A stretch of DNA of 64,000 bases from Branchiostoma floridae. Its lineage: Eukaryota; Chordata; Leptocardii; Amphioxiformes; Branchiostomatidae. The position numbers were made by a program, and so were the translations under genes. A model generated the notes under the pieces. That model was not told where the DNA came from. It saw only the letters and a list, made by a program, of their open reading frames with translations, and ran no database searches. The DNA lies in assembly GCF_000003815.2 (NCBI RefSeq), contig NC_049993.1, positions 706,523 to 770,522 on the forward strand, given 5' to 3'. Within the stretch, counting starts at the first letter, position 1. Each line of letters starts with the position of its first letter. Below are positions 1 to 12,500 of the stretch, piece by piece.

Positions 1-1434
1 AACTACTAGGACTGTAAAACTACATTGTAAATGTATTAGTCAAGCTTTTTGACCCATAAATGTAAAACTACATAGTACTACATGTAAGTACATAGTTTAA
101 AGGAACGATAGTGCCCAAAACAATTCTGTACACTGTCAAACTGATAGCCAACCTTTTAACTGTGGAACAGGCATTGTAGACATGTGTAGCAGTTTAGGGA
201 CAGTAAAAAGAAAGAAACAAAAAAACTTCCTTCCCACAAAGAAACTTACACTGTAGAACTGCTAGCAAGGCTGTCATGTACAAGATTAAAAGAAACATAA
301 ATCATGATATAATATAGAATATTTGTGGTACAGCTGTATATTTAAACCCATAAACTGCCGGCAGAGTTTCAGCCCTATAAAATGCTATCAGTGCCAGGGT
401 TGGCCGCTGACCTCCAGAAAGAAACCCCCGAACAAGGCCAAAGTCCCTCACTTTCGGGGTTTGTGCGCTACATGTACGCAAAGCTGCTACTTCGGGGGAA
501 CACGCTATCCCAGATATAACCGGGAGCGGCACACAGGGCATGTAATGTGTGCCGGGTATATCTGGGCTTGGCAGTTTAAGGGTTAAATCAAGCTATAACT
601 TTAGTATAAGTCACAACCTTTTAGTTTCCTGTAAGTGTAGAACTACACACAACAACCAGGGACGATTGCACTACAGATAGACTTTGGGAGCTGTAGGGGA
701 TGACTGTTTGCAACTGTAGGTCCATAATATGATATAACTACATATAGATGAAGTGTAGAAAAACAAGGTAATGACAATCATAAATTCATAATATGTACTG
801 GTTGACAGTTTTCCCACAATGTTACCTTCAACACAAAAAGAATCAGACTTGAATTTTAAGCTCCAGTTACTTCTCATCAGTATTTATCACATGAAAATTT
901 AATGATCCCTGAATTTTACAATATCATTCAGTCTGTTTTGTATTTTTGAAAATCATTTTTAAAGATGCTGATATTCAATTATGTTTGTGTTTATAGTGCA
1001 TTTAAAAGCAGTACTTATCCATTTGTTACTGAGTGAAAGCTGATTTCAAACCTTTGTCAAAGTCTGTAACCAGTCTATTGAACTACTAGTAAGTCTGTCT
1101 ACTTCTTTGTGTTTTAATGCATTGCTGTAATTTTCACCTGGTCTTTCATTCTAACTGTAATAATGCAGTTTGTCAGTGAAAGTCATTCTATTATTGTTGT
1201 GATTAAATGAGTTGAGACCATTAATTGGAATATTAACACATAATAATATATTCTGATAAAGTGATCTGTCTAATTGTAGTTTTGCCTCAATCTATTCTTT
1301 TAATTGATACGTTGGTTACCGTATTGAATGTGATCTTTTCAAATGAAGCAGTCATAAGAACACTTGTCTAGTAACTTTATTGTTGTTTGTTTGTACTGAA
1401 GACTACAAGCTTTAAGCTGCATATCCGGATTTGT
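1..1434. other. Non-coding AT-rich DNA, nothing recognised
   Basis: No exon-like segment, RNA gene or terminal repeat was found. Open frames on either strand here are short and lack splice context or recognisable composition. Confidence 0.4.
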
Positions 1435-1600
1435 TTGCACCACTCACACTGGGAAGGACCCCTAGTCTTATTGACAGTGTTGTAGGTTCTTTAACCTGCT
1501 TGAGGTGTGCCTCTTCTTAAATATGGGACCTCCATATAAGATCCTATCCAAATGGTGTAAAGTGCCTTTCCCAAGGGCACAACATTGCGTTCTAAGATGA
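1435..1600 (-). mobile_element. tRNA-SINE fragment
   Basis: Matches the middle of the SINE at 25734-26217 in the same orientation. Shared blocks are TTCTTTAACCTGC/TTCTTTTAACGTGC, GGGACCTCCAT followed by AACGTCCTATCC-like sequence, and GTAAAGTGCCTTTCCCAAGG. Head and tail are missing, so this is a truncated or decayed copy. Confidence 0.6.
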
Positions 1601-1934
1601 CAAGACAACCACAAATACTAGTAAGCTGTATTCTAAGTGTGTCTACTTTGACAACGAAAGGGCTATTTTTTTAAATACATCCAATTAGAGTATACATGTA
1701 CTCTGGTGCCAAGTTAATTATTGGTGTGACAATTTTGCCATTTACTGTGAACTGAACATTGATGTATTATTGTCATTGGCTTCCCCAAAGAGGTTCCTAT
1801 GTCTATGTGTGGACAACAATCTAAATCTCTTTGAAAGGACAAGGCATACAATGAAATATCATACTAAATTTCACAATTCATCCATAACTTGCATTCTTGA
1901 TGTTCAACCACATACATGTATGTGTACATACAAT

Positions 1935-2351
1935 TTGGGGTGGGTACCGGTACAGAAAATTCAGGTCCGGTTCAGGTCCAGAGGATCAGGTCCTGGTCCG
2001 GACCTGATTCAGTATGTGAAACCGGGTGAATAGACGATACTTAAAACAATAGTCCATTTCGCTACAAAGGAATCTGTTTTGTGGAGTATTCGACTCTCAC
2101 TGGCATTTTTAAGTCCTAAAAGGCTAAATGCCTCTGCACGATTGACTGTAAAAACTTGATAGAAATGACTATAGACTCTGCTGTACTTCACTGTTGTTAT
2201 TTTCCTCGACTGGTAAGCCTTAAAATGTCTGACCATATAATCTATTCGTTTTTCAATGGTTCCAACATCCGTTCCACCGAATTTTTTCAGGTCCGTTTTT
2301 TCTGGACCGGTCCAATAAGAAAAAACGGTTCTGTACCGGTACCCAACCCTA
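1935..2351 (+). mobile_element. hAT-type MITE, copy 1 (417 bp)
   Basis: Non-autonomous DNA transposon. The ends are inverted: the left end reads TTGGGGTGGGTACCGGTAC and the right end GGTACCCAACCCTA. It is flanked by perfect 8-bp duplications CATACAAT at 1927-1934 and 2352-2359, as expected for hAT transposases. It is homologous along its length to the element at 59149-59549. No transposase coding is present. Confidence 0.85.
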
Positions 2352-2359
2352 CATACAAT

Positions 2360-5300
2360 ACTATTGAAAAATAAACTTCTTTGCTATTATGAAAAAACAC
2401 AAGCAGAGACTACTAAGTATTGGAGAAATGTAACATTTTTAATAGAACTATACAAACAGAGCAGCATGACTACCCACGAGTACTACTGTATCAGCTTCAA
2501 TCAAAATAAATATGCACAAATCATCAAAATCACTCCACAAATGTACAGATCAATGATTCCTGAGTAATCAAAAATACACAAATATGCCTATAATTGATCT
2601 AAAATCATGTGAATGATATACAATAGCACAACACAGAACTTACCTATCACAAAAGATATAGTACAAATACATTGTACCTAAGTACATCAGTGGACAAAAT
2701 GTAACCCACACAAAACATGTCCAAATTGTGGCTCCTTCAAATATATGCAAGTACATGAAAAAATTACACTGGTTCTGATTCCAGGTTTGGAGTTATTTTT
2801 CATACCGCCTCCATGTCATTCCTGAACAGTTACTAATCTGTAGTTTTATTACAATCTGCATTTTTAATGCCTTCTATCATATCCATCTTCATGTAATCTC
2901 ACATTCTTAAGTTGAAAACTGTAATGTCCCAAACTCTCAGGAAATGAAGACATTAAGCAGACAAATTAAGCTTCGTTACCAGTAAAATGCACCTGCCATT
3001 CCTGCTGAGGTGGTTATTTGTCCACCATCTTGGGGAGGGGGGCAGGCCTCAGCAAGGCTTTTATTCACTCATTGGCAGGACAGCTTTCACAAAAACACAA
3101 GAGCACTTTGGTACCAACAATATTAACACTGTACATGTTCAATATACTACATGTTTTTCAGACAGGCATTGGTCGCAAAATCTCCATTATATCCTGGACA
3201 AAAACACCAGTATGTTTTCCAGATTTGATAGATGTTTTTGTCTGTTAATGACAAGAGTGATGGGCACGCAGGATTTAATACTTTCATTTCATTGAAATTC
3301 AACTAGGTCATTACAAAATCATAATCCTGGTGTCCATCCATGGAAATGACTGGAAATAAACTTAACTGTCCAGTAAACAAACGAGTAGGCTTGTAACATA
3401 AACACGATAGTATACATGCTAGGCACACTTTGAATATTCAGTTCAACAAAAGATATTTCCAATATCTGCCACAATGACTGCAAAAGACTGCCCACACCAG
3501 GATGGATTAATGTACAGATGTGTGTAACACAGTAACAGAGATTGCGCTTTGGCCATGTCTATTCCATTATATGGATGACATCCTCTGGAACCCCAAAACG
3601 GATGCAAGCTTGCGAATAAAAAAAAATTTGGCCCAAAAACGTTGCCTTCATTACTAAACCTAATTAAGTGGTCAGGAAGGTCCAACAGATGACTAAACAC
3701 ATAAGTATGGTGTTGTTGCGCACGCAGATGTCATCCATATAAGTTGAATCAACATTGCCTTAGCTCTTTAATTTCCTAAACATATTTTGGTGGTAACTTT
3801 TGGCCTTGCTAACATGTTTCTTTGGATGACATCCTTTGGATATCCAAAAATGCAACAGTGCTACAAATAAAAAATGAGAAAAAAAGATGCATAAATTTTG
3901 AAATCACAAAGTCTGTAAAAATCCAAATGTTGTAAAAGTAGATGAAAACAAAGAACAGGATTTTTTCATGATTTATGTATGTCACAATTTCATGATTTAT
4001 ATTTCCTTGTTGTTCCAAAGGGGTATAACTTCCTTAAACCAAAATCTGTCGAAGGAGATCTCAGTTCACATGGATGTCATCCTTAAAACCATGTCTGCAA
4101 GCCTACTATAAAGACAGAGAAATTAACAACACTACACATACTTAAGATACAGACTGATACCAATGTACACCCATATAACACGTTTAGGACAATACTGCTA
4201 TTATAAATAGAAACATAGTACAGTACACAAAACCATGGAAGGAAACAACCTTTCAATTTTACTATTGAAACCTCCCTTGACTTTTCAGGAGATACTGTAA
4301 GCTATCCCTTGTCTTGCCCCTCGAAAATGTAACAATGTCGAAATCCTCTGATTTCAAAGAGCATAAAACTTAGCAGCAAAATATATACCTTAAAATACAA
4401 TAAATATGTGTTGTCCTGTACATGTAAGTTCTTTATTATTGAAATGTTACATACAATGTACATGTACAAGAGGCATGCCAAGTATATAACATGCTGACTC
4501 TTACCATAAACTTGAAGAAAAAAACCCACTGAAAACGAAAACAATAATTTTTGGGTAGTAACTAAAAATTCTGGTTACTGTAAAATTAGATTACAATAAT
4601 TGTACTGCAGGGAAGAAAAGTTTTGAACTTTTATCCAATTTTTATCCGACTCTTCTCTCTGTATGAAAGTGTTTATGTCAATGTTCATGACATGACTGTT
4701 AGTTTCAAAGCCCTGACCATAAGATACCTCAGCTTGGCAGTGTTTTCCAGTATTAGCTTGTAAGATCAAAGAGGAACAAAAATCCACAGATAACACTAAT
4801 TGTTGATTCCTATGATGTAAATTTAGATTCAAATTTGCATTTGATAAGTCTATGAGTGAACCTTGAACAGTTTGGTTACATATGATGACATCTCATATCT
4901 TTTGGAATTCAGGAAAGTTCAAACATCTCTGAACTCACAAAAAAATGTTTCTGGCTTATACAATGTGTATTCTCCTTTTTGTTTTAAACCATCTTAAAAC
5001 CTCCATAGATTGGGAAATTTGCCCTGGAAAAATAGAAAAACCTTGCTGCTTCTGCATTTTTCCCCAATTGCATGTAAATTTTAAGCCAATATGACATTTT
5101 ACACATGAAACAAAAAAAAAAAAGATTGTACATGCATTAAAGTTTGTGAGAATTTAATTTTGCAGTTTGGAGAAAATGGGGGGGGGGGGGGTCCATGGTG
5201 TTTTTAAGTTTGTGGTTAAAACAGTTACAGTAGAGCTACATTTCGTACAGTCACACAATGCAAACACTGGCACCTTTATGGACAGCCAGTTAGAAACCAA

Positions 5301-6554
5301 GCTATAGTGGACGACCCCAAACCTCGCTCACTCGGTGGCTTTTTTGGTGGTTAGAGCAAATAACTAGGCTGTATGACACCATATACAGCCTGCCCTTGGG
5401 TGGGTTATTAACATTTAATTGATACATCATAATACACTACAGTATACATGTACAGTCCTTAGACAAAAGGGTATGCAACTGTGAGGGCAGAAGAAGCAAC
5501 AAAAATCTTTGTGGCAGTTCAAAGTTTGTGGTGCGGACGTTGCTGCAAAACTTGCAAAATATCATTAAACAACCGCAAAAATCTCTGCACTCATAGTATT
5601 TCTAGTAGCACACATATGCCATGTGTTCAGGTCTGGACTTATAAGTCCGAACCTGAACTTCTGCACCTGAATCTGAACATGAGTCTACATATAGTTAATA
5701 TGCAACAACAACAGCAATGGCAAGAAAATATACCACATGACAAAGCCAGTGTAGGTCATAGATGCCTGCGTGTTTTTCCATGTGCAAAAACTACAGAAAG
5801 ATATGCATGATCCATATCATCAGAAAGTTTCCTCATGTAATTTTAGCATTTCAAGTAAATCAGTTTGCAGAATACAAGAATTTCTGGCAACTACAGAAGG
5901 TAAGAAGCCAAAGCAGTAGTGGGAGGAGTACCAAACTGCTGCTAGAAGTTACTGTTAGTTGGGAAGAGGGGATCAAAATGAAACAAATGAAAAGATGATT
6001 GCCATGGCTGTTAATGTTATAATCAATATTCAAACCCCTTTCAGAGCAAAGGTCTAATATTCTTTTGCTATCATAATGTCTCTTAAATACACCTTATAAT
6101 TTAGGATGATTGTTTCCAGTCAGCAAATGTGGAGTTTTATTGTTTTGTCTGGGTGGGGGATATCTGAGTTTGTTTTGGAAATGTCATACAATGAAATACA
6201 TACTTAAGTACATACATAGACCTGGACTTTCCTGCGGAGTACCAAGCAGCCTAACTAGTGAGCTCTGACATGCTCCGAGAGTTGGTTCTATACTGCAGAC
6301 TACTTTGTACAGTGCCATACATGAAAATAAGTAACTTCAGAATCTGCATTTGTACACATACGGGCATCAAGGAGTCTTGGCAGCAATATCTTAACTTTAT
6401 TACTAAGAGAAGAGCACCACATGTACTACTGGCTTAGTGTACCATAATATCTGTAGTGTTTCTACACACGCTTCTCCTGCACACAGTTTTACACATGAAT
6501 ACTAAGTCTGTATCTACCTAAGAGATGTTTAACCCAATACAAAAATAGTCCTTA
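2360..6554. other. Intergenic / 3' flank of UGCG, no gene seen
   Basis: AT-rich non-coding DNA downstream of the UGCG stop codon; part may be its 3' UTR. Two related segments of about 70 bp (near 3573-3640 and 3823-3890) start with GGATGACATCCT followed by an A-rich stretch. A G-run lies at 5170-5190. No coding exon could be supported on either strand. Confidence 0.4.
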
Positions 6555-9500
6555 TCATACTTCCTCTGCAGTTCCGCCGCATCTTAACCGGAACTTGCCA
6601 GTCTTCCATTTGATGCTGCGAGACGTCGCACCGCGTAAAAACCACCAGTAGGTCAGCGTTTCCCGCAGCAGCCAGGCGATCAGGAACTCGAATTTGTTGA
6701 CAGACGAGGCGCCCATCATCTAGGGGGGGGGGGGGCAGGGGGGAAAAAGCTGGTTAATTCACAGCTATGGTGGCACAGAAATGTTAGTGGTCATTTCATG
6801 TTTCTGGAACTCAAAACCACAACAGAATTTTTGTTTGACTTTGAAGCAACAACATGTCAATTTTGGGGCCTACAGATGTCAAATATACCTTACATATATT
6901 CTACAGGTAACTAATTCCTTTCTGCAATGTTTAAGGCCAGCTAAAAAGGAAAGCTAACTTCAAAATTGAATAGCCTACAATACTATGCAAAACATACACA
7001 TGCAAAGTCAAGTTCTCGCACCTGTTTTACAGTCCATCATAATAGAACAAGCTTGACTTTACATGTATATCGATAGGGCTTTTTAAGCTGGCCTTCCTTA
7101 GATTATACAATGTACTTATAGACCTTCCCAACATTGACTGTAACTTGGAAACGCCCTCCAACTCGTAGATACCCTTTTATTGATCGGAAAAAGTCTGGAA
7201 AGGCAGCTAGAATAGCCCTTTTCACATATACCAGAACTGATAAGGCCATGCTCACACCTGACGTCACAAAAAATCAGTCAGTCAATTAGCCCGGCCTGAG
7301 TTTCAAACTATGGGACAGCCTTTTGTAAAACTTAAAGTGAGAGCTTGACTGGGGGTATTTAACTGTATTATATAGTAAGCATTCAATTTTAAGTCAAGCT
7401 TTTCTTAAGAGATCTGGACAAGAACACAACACAGTTCTTCAGCCAAGCATGGTACGTGTGATTACTGTACATGTACCCGGCAGTGCCCAGATTGAATAAA
7501 GCACATCACACAGAGATATGTGTGTGTTTATGGGATGGTGCCTTTGTGCATTTGTCAATGTATCTTCATGCAGTTTGAGATACTTGTACATTTCTTTGCT
7601 ACACTGTTCAAAGAATCAGTACCCCCTACCTGACAGGTTCTGAACTGCAGGTAGTCAGAGATCATCCAGGCAGTGATGTGGAAGATGAAGAAGGTGACCG
7701 GGTCCCAGATGAAGAGATGGTTGAAGGCCCAGCTGCAGATCAGACCCAGCAGGAAACACTCCGTCATCGGCTCCCACATAGCCAGGAACGGGATCATCGT
7801 CACTCGCAGCTGCGTCCACCTACAGACAAGTAAGGCAGTTAGAGATGGCAGACTTCACCCCAGCAGATGATAAAACCCTCTTGAAGGACATTCAGAAACT
7901 ACACTACACATGTAGACAGACAATCTAAAAACAATACTTTACTCTTGTTTAGTGAAGCAACAAAAAATGTTCTCTGCTTTAGCAATGTGTTTGAAATGTC
8001 ACAGGTTTTAACACTTGTGGGAAACAGAGTCAATGATAAAGAACTAATAATAAAAATTAAAATAGTTCAGTTCAATATTTGAAGCACGGGGGAAATGCAG
8101 AAGAAACACACAATGCAGAAGAAGAGATATAATCTCCTGCGTGTATCATTCCATCTTTCCCGAGTCAGAGCTTCTAATGTTTGTTTACGAAGATATATAT
8201 CTGACAACTTTCCTTATAGCCAATTAGAGACTGTGATTCTTATGTGATTCCTGGTAGTCAGTCACACCCTAGGAGGAGAGCTGGGCAGAGGTGATAGACA
8301 ACAGGGTCCTATGTCCTTATCTCTGGGGCTAATTATGGGTGAAAAATCAATTATCCATGGATATTACCTTTGATTCTATTTGGTTTTGTTTCTGTATCCT
8401 TCAGTCATACATAAGAATCACATTGGAAAAGTGTTCTAAAATTTAGTATGTGTTGACTGTATGACTGAGCTTTGTGAGGTCACTAGGTTCTGTAATGTTG
8501 GCATCCATCTGTCTCGGAAGACAATGGTAGGCAGACAGCGTGGGTTTGGCGACCCGTCTGCCTGGCCTGTACGTGATTTTTTAAGTTGAAGTAGGGGTGT
8601 GCACTTCCTTCTCCACCTTCTCGTCTACTGGTGCACTAAGTCCTACAGGGGCAGAACTCAGGTTCTGTAATAGAGCACTACAGAATGACTGGAACAGGTT
8701 CTGTAATAGAGCACTACAGAATGACTGGAACAGGTTCTGTAATAGAGCACTACAGAATGACTGGAACAGGTTCTGTAATAGAGCACTACAGAATGACTGG
8801 AACAGGTTCTGTAATAGAGTACTACAGAATGACTGGAACAGGTTCTGTAATAGAGCACTACAGAATGACTGGAACAGGTTCTGTAATAGAGCACTACAGA
8901 ATGACTGGAACAGGTTCTGTAATAGAGTACTACAGAATGACTGGAACAGGTTCTGTAATAGAGTACTACAGAATGACTGGAACAGGTTCTGTAATAGAGT
9001 ACTACAGAATGACTGGAACAGGTTCTGTAATAGAGCACTACAGAATGACTGGAAGTGGAACAGAAGGAAGTGGACTGATCTTGATCCTGATCTAACCTGC
9101 TCATTCTGGAGCTGAAGGCTCGGATGGAGTACGTCCCACAGTTCTGCTGGGCAACCTGGTTACTCATGGATGCCTTCAGACCCCTGCAGCACACAGGAAA
9201 CATACCGGGTCAAAATACACTCAAATATACACTTATTCTGTGTCATTCCTGTGTCACAAAGATGAAAATTTTGCTCTAGAAAAAGATAAAAAGTGTATAT
9301 GGGCATCGTAATCCAAGCATCGTAATTTAGAGATAATCTTATGTAAAAAAACATATGCACTCCCCTATACCTGCAGCTGCACATGTATCGTAAAAAAACC
9401 CACCTATCTACCACTGCCTTGGCCATGAAGTAGTCTTCAGCCAGGTACTGAGAGAAGACCTCCAGGCCTCCGGCATCGTCAATGACTTTTTTACTCCAGA

Positions 9501-12500
9501 GACTGGACATGCCGGTCACACACAGGATGCCCAGCACGTTAGCAGAGATGTACATTCTGGCGTGCGCAGTGCCGAAATACACCTGTGTACACGCACAGAA
9601 ATGCATGATGTACAAAATGACCAATAAACTGGTGGACTGATAAGTATCTGATACCAGCTGAAAAAAGAACAAGTCATGCCTTCAAATACCAAAGTTACCA
9701 ACCTAGGATTGATGTGTTCAAAAATTCATACTTTCCCAGAACTATCGTAGAGTTGAATTTGTTATCACAAAGTACAGTAGGGGTATCTTCTCTGGATAGT
9801 TTTAAAGAATGCTTGCAGATAGATGTGCAAAAGTTAGGTGTGACAGGTCGTTCAGTGTAATATAACCAGCTGCTGCCGTGCCGCGTGCCTGTGAAGCTGG
9901 TGTATTATGCAGAAGGGTGGTTATACTGGCTATATAGATACAGATACAGAAACAAGTGCTGACCATTCTGTGTTCAGTAGTAACAAACTTCCACTGTTAG
10001 TTAAGCTCTTGGGACAAAAACTGAAAATAATTTGGATACCTTGAAACCACATGCACATGCAAATGTCCACACCATTTCATACTTCCTGCCTTTACATACA
10101 GTCCAAAATCAACTGTTCCCACCTTCTCCAACAGGCTGGAGAACCCTTTCCTGTCACACACATACGGCATCTGATGCACCACTCCGATGTTGTCTGTCAT
10201 GTGCCCCGCCATGTCTGTCAGCGTGTCTCTACTCACTGGGAGGTACAACATACATGTAGTTACAATCAGCTTTCAACAAACCTGCAGATAGTTGTGATGT
10301 CTACCCAGTGTTCTAGCCAGCTTGACATTTTTCTTTCCGTCCCCTGGATTTTGAATGGAAATCTTGTCGAGCCTAGGAAGGTCTTGGGGCATGCTTCCCC
10401 AGATAAATTGTGAAATGTAGACCTTCTGAAACGCTATTTCCTGCACTTTGAGGGGTAAACTTTGCTGTTAGATTCAGCTTGGTTCAATGGCATCTGTTTG
10501 GGTGAAATGCTCCACAGGGATTTCAGCTCACAGAGGACAGAATGGGCAAAATTTTTTCCGTCCCCAGCAGCAAAATTCCAAAAAAAGGACTGAAAAACGG
10601 ATGCTGGCTAGAACCCTGCTGTCTACCACAATATTAATTAGGTCGGTCGGTGAAAAATATCTTAAAATGTTTATAAAGGTTGTCAGATTCTTCTCTTTAA
10701 TACCCCCCTCACATTAGGCGAAAATCGATCGGACGACGAGTCTGCGAGCTCTAAATTATGAGGAGGCATGACCCTGACGGGAAGGGAGGAACTCTGCCAT
10801 TTCTTCGTCGGCATCAGGTTTTTGCCTCCTGGTAATTTAGAACTCGCAGACTCGTCGTCCGATCGATTTTCGCCTAATGTGAGGGGGGTATTAAGGGGAG
10901 GAATCGGCCCACCTTTATAAACTTTTGAGGAAATTTTTCGCCGGGCACGGGGCCCGAATTCCGAATCAGCAGGATTCTAAGCAGCATCCCCCGTGATTCC
11001 GCCCTCCTTTCGGAATTCTGTTGCTGGGGACCGCGAAACAGCTGCCCATTCGGTCGTGACCGAAGCTCCACCCCGCATTCCGCGGCCCCACCTGNNNNNN
11101 NNNNNNNNNNNNNNNNNNNNNNNNNNNNNNNNNNNNNNNNNNNNNNNNNNNNNNNNNNNNNNNNNNNNNNNNNNNNNNNNNNNNNNNNNNNNNNCAAGGT
11201 TCACGGGAAATAATACAGACTGACGACGAGTCTGCGAGTTCTAAATTATGAGGAGGCATGACCTGATGCCGACGAAGAAATGGCAGAGTTCCTCCCTTCC
11301 CGTCAGGGTCATGCCTCCTCATAATTTAGAGCTCGCAGACTCGTCGTCCGATCGATTTTCGCCTAATGTGAGGGGGGTATTACTACAATGCATAGCCTCT
11401 AACCCAATAGGTTAGGTCTGATAGCATGTACATGCACATGCACTGCAGTACGTAATAAATGAACTTTGACACAAAAGTGTGTTGGCATCCATCTGTCTCG
11501 GAATACAATGGTAGGCAGACAGTAACTCGCCGTCTGTCTAGCCTGCACCTGACTTTTTAAGGTGAAGGAGGGGTGTGCACTTTCTTCTCCACCCACTCGT
11601 CTACTGCCGCATCCTCTCGTCTACTGTCCCACAGGGACAAGACACAAAAGTACATTGTACTTAAAGCTACTGGCTCACCGGTCTTTTCTGACCTTCTGTA
11701 AGAATGAACTTTAAGGACAATGTACTTAAAGCTAAATGACTCATCGCTATTTTCTGACCTTTTGTAAGAATGAACTTTAAGGACAATGTACTTAAAGCTA
11801 ATGACTCATCGCTATTTTCTGACCTTTTGTAAGAATGAACTTTAAGGACAATGTACTTAAAGCTAATGACTCATCGCTATTTTCTGACCTTTTGTAAGAA
11901 TGAACTTTAAGGACATATAATCTTGCCTAGAGGCAGTTAGTGGGTGTGACCTGACCGTACGTACGTACCTCTGATCCCGCTACAGTTAGTGGGTGTGACC
12001 TGACCGTACGTACGTACCTCTGATCCCGCTGTCACACACCCAGATCAGCGGGAACTGTGACGCTCGATAGCCTGGCATCAAGTTGTTGATCTTGGGGTTG
12101 ATGCCAACACGCTCCCCTCCTGCATAGAACAGCACACACAAATATTAATAACTTTCCATGGACATGGACCACAAAATGTTTAATGTTCACAGACTGACAG
12201 GACTTATGAATTCTTTCTATTTTACCTGCAATGTTGGAGCGAGCTCACCGGAGTGAGTGAGTGAGTGAGTGAGTGAGTGGAAGTTATCAAGAATTTCCAC
12301 ATGACATGGATGACACCTACACACTTTACAATCCTGCCCCTTCTGAACTCCAGGCAAAGGTTTCCAACAAAGCTGAGGTGGAATCATTATTGACCCGTAC
12401 GTCATCCAAGTTGGGTTTAATAATTGACTCAGATTTCAAAATCTAGGCACTTTTGTGCTCACATGAGTGTCCAGAGGAGGCCCTCCATGAAATTAAGGAG

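Noticed and set aside
8661-9054. Regular 36-bp units resembling a CRISPR array
   Set aside because: Units are contiguous without unique spacers; the genome is eukaryotic; it is a minisatellite.
10874-11322. Minus-strand frames running through the N gap
   Set aside because: Frames are open only because N codons cannot be stops, and the flanks are palindromic repeat.
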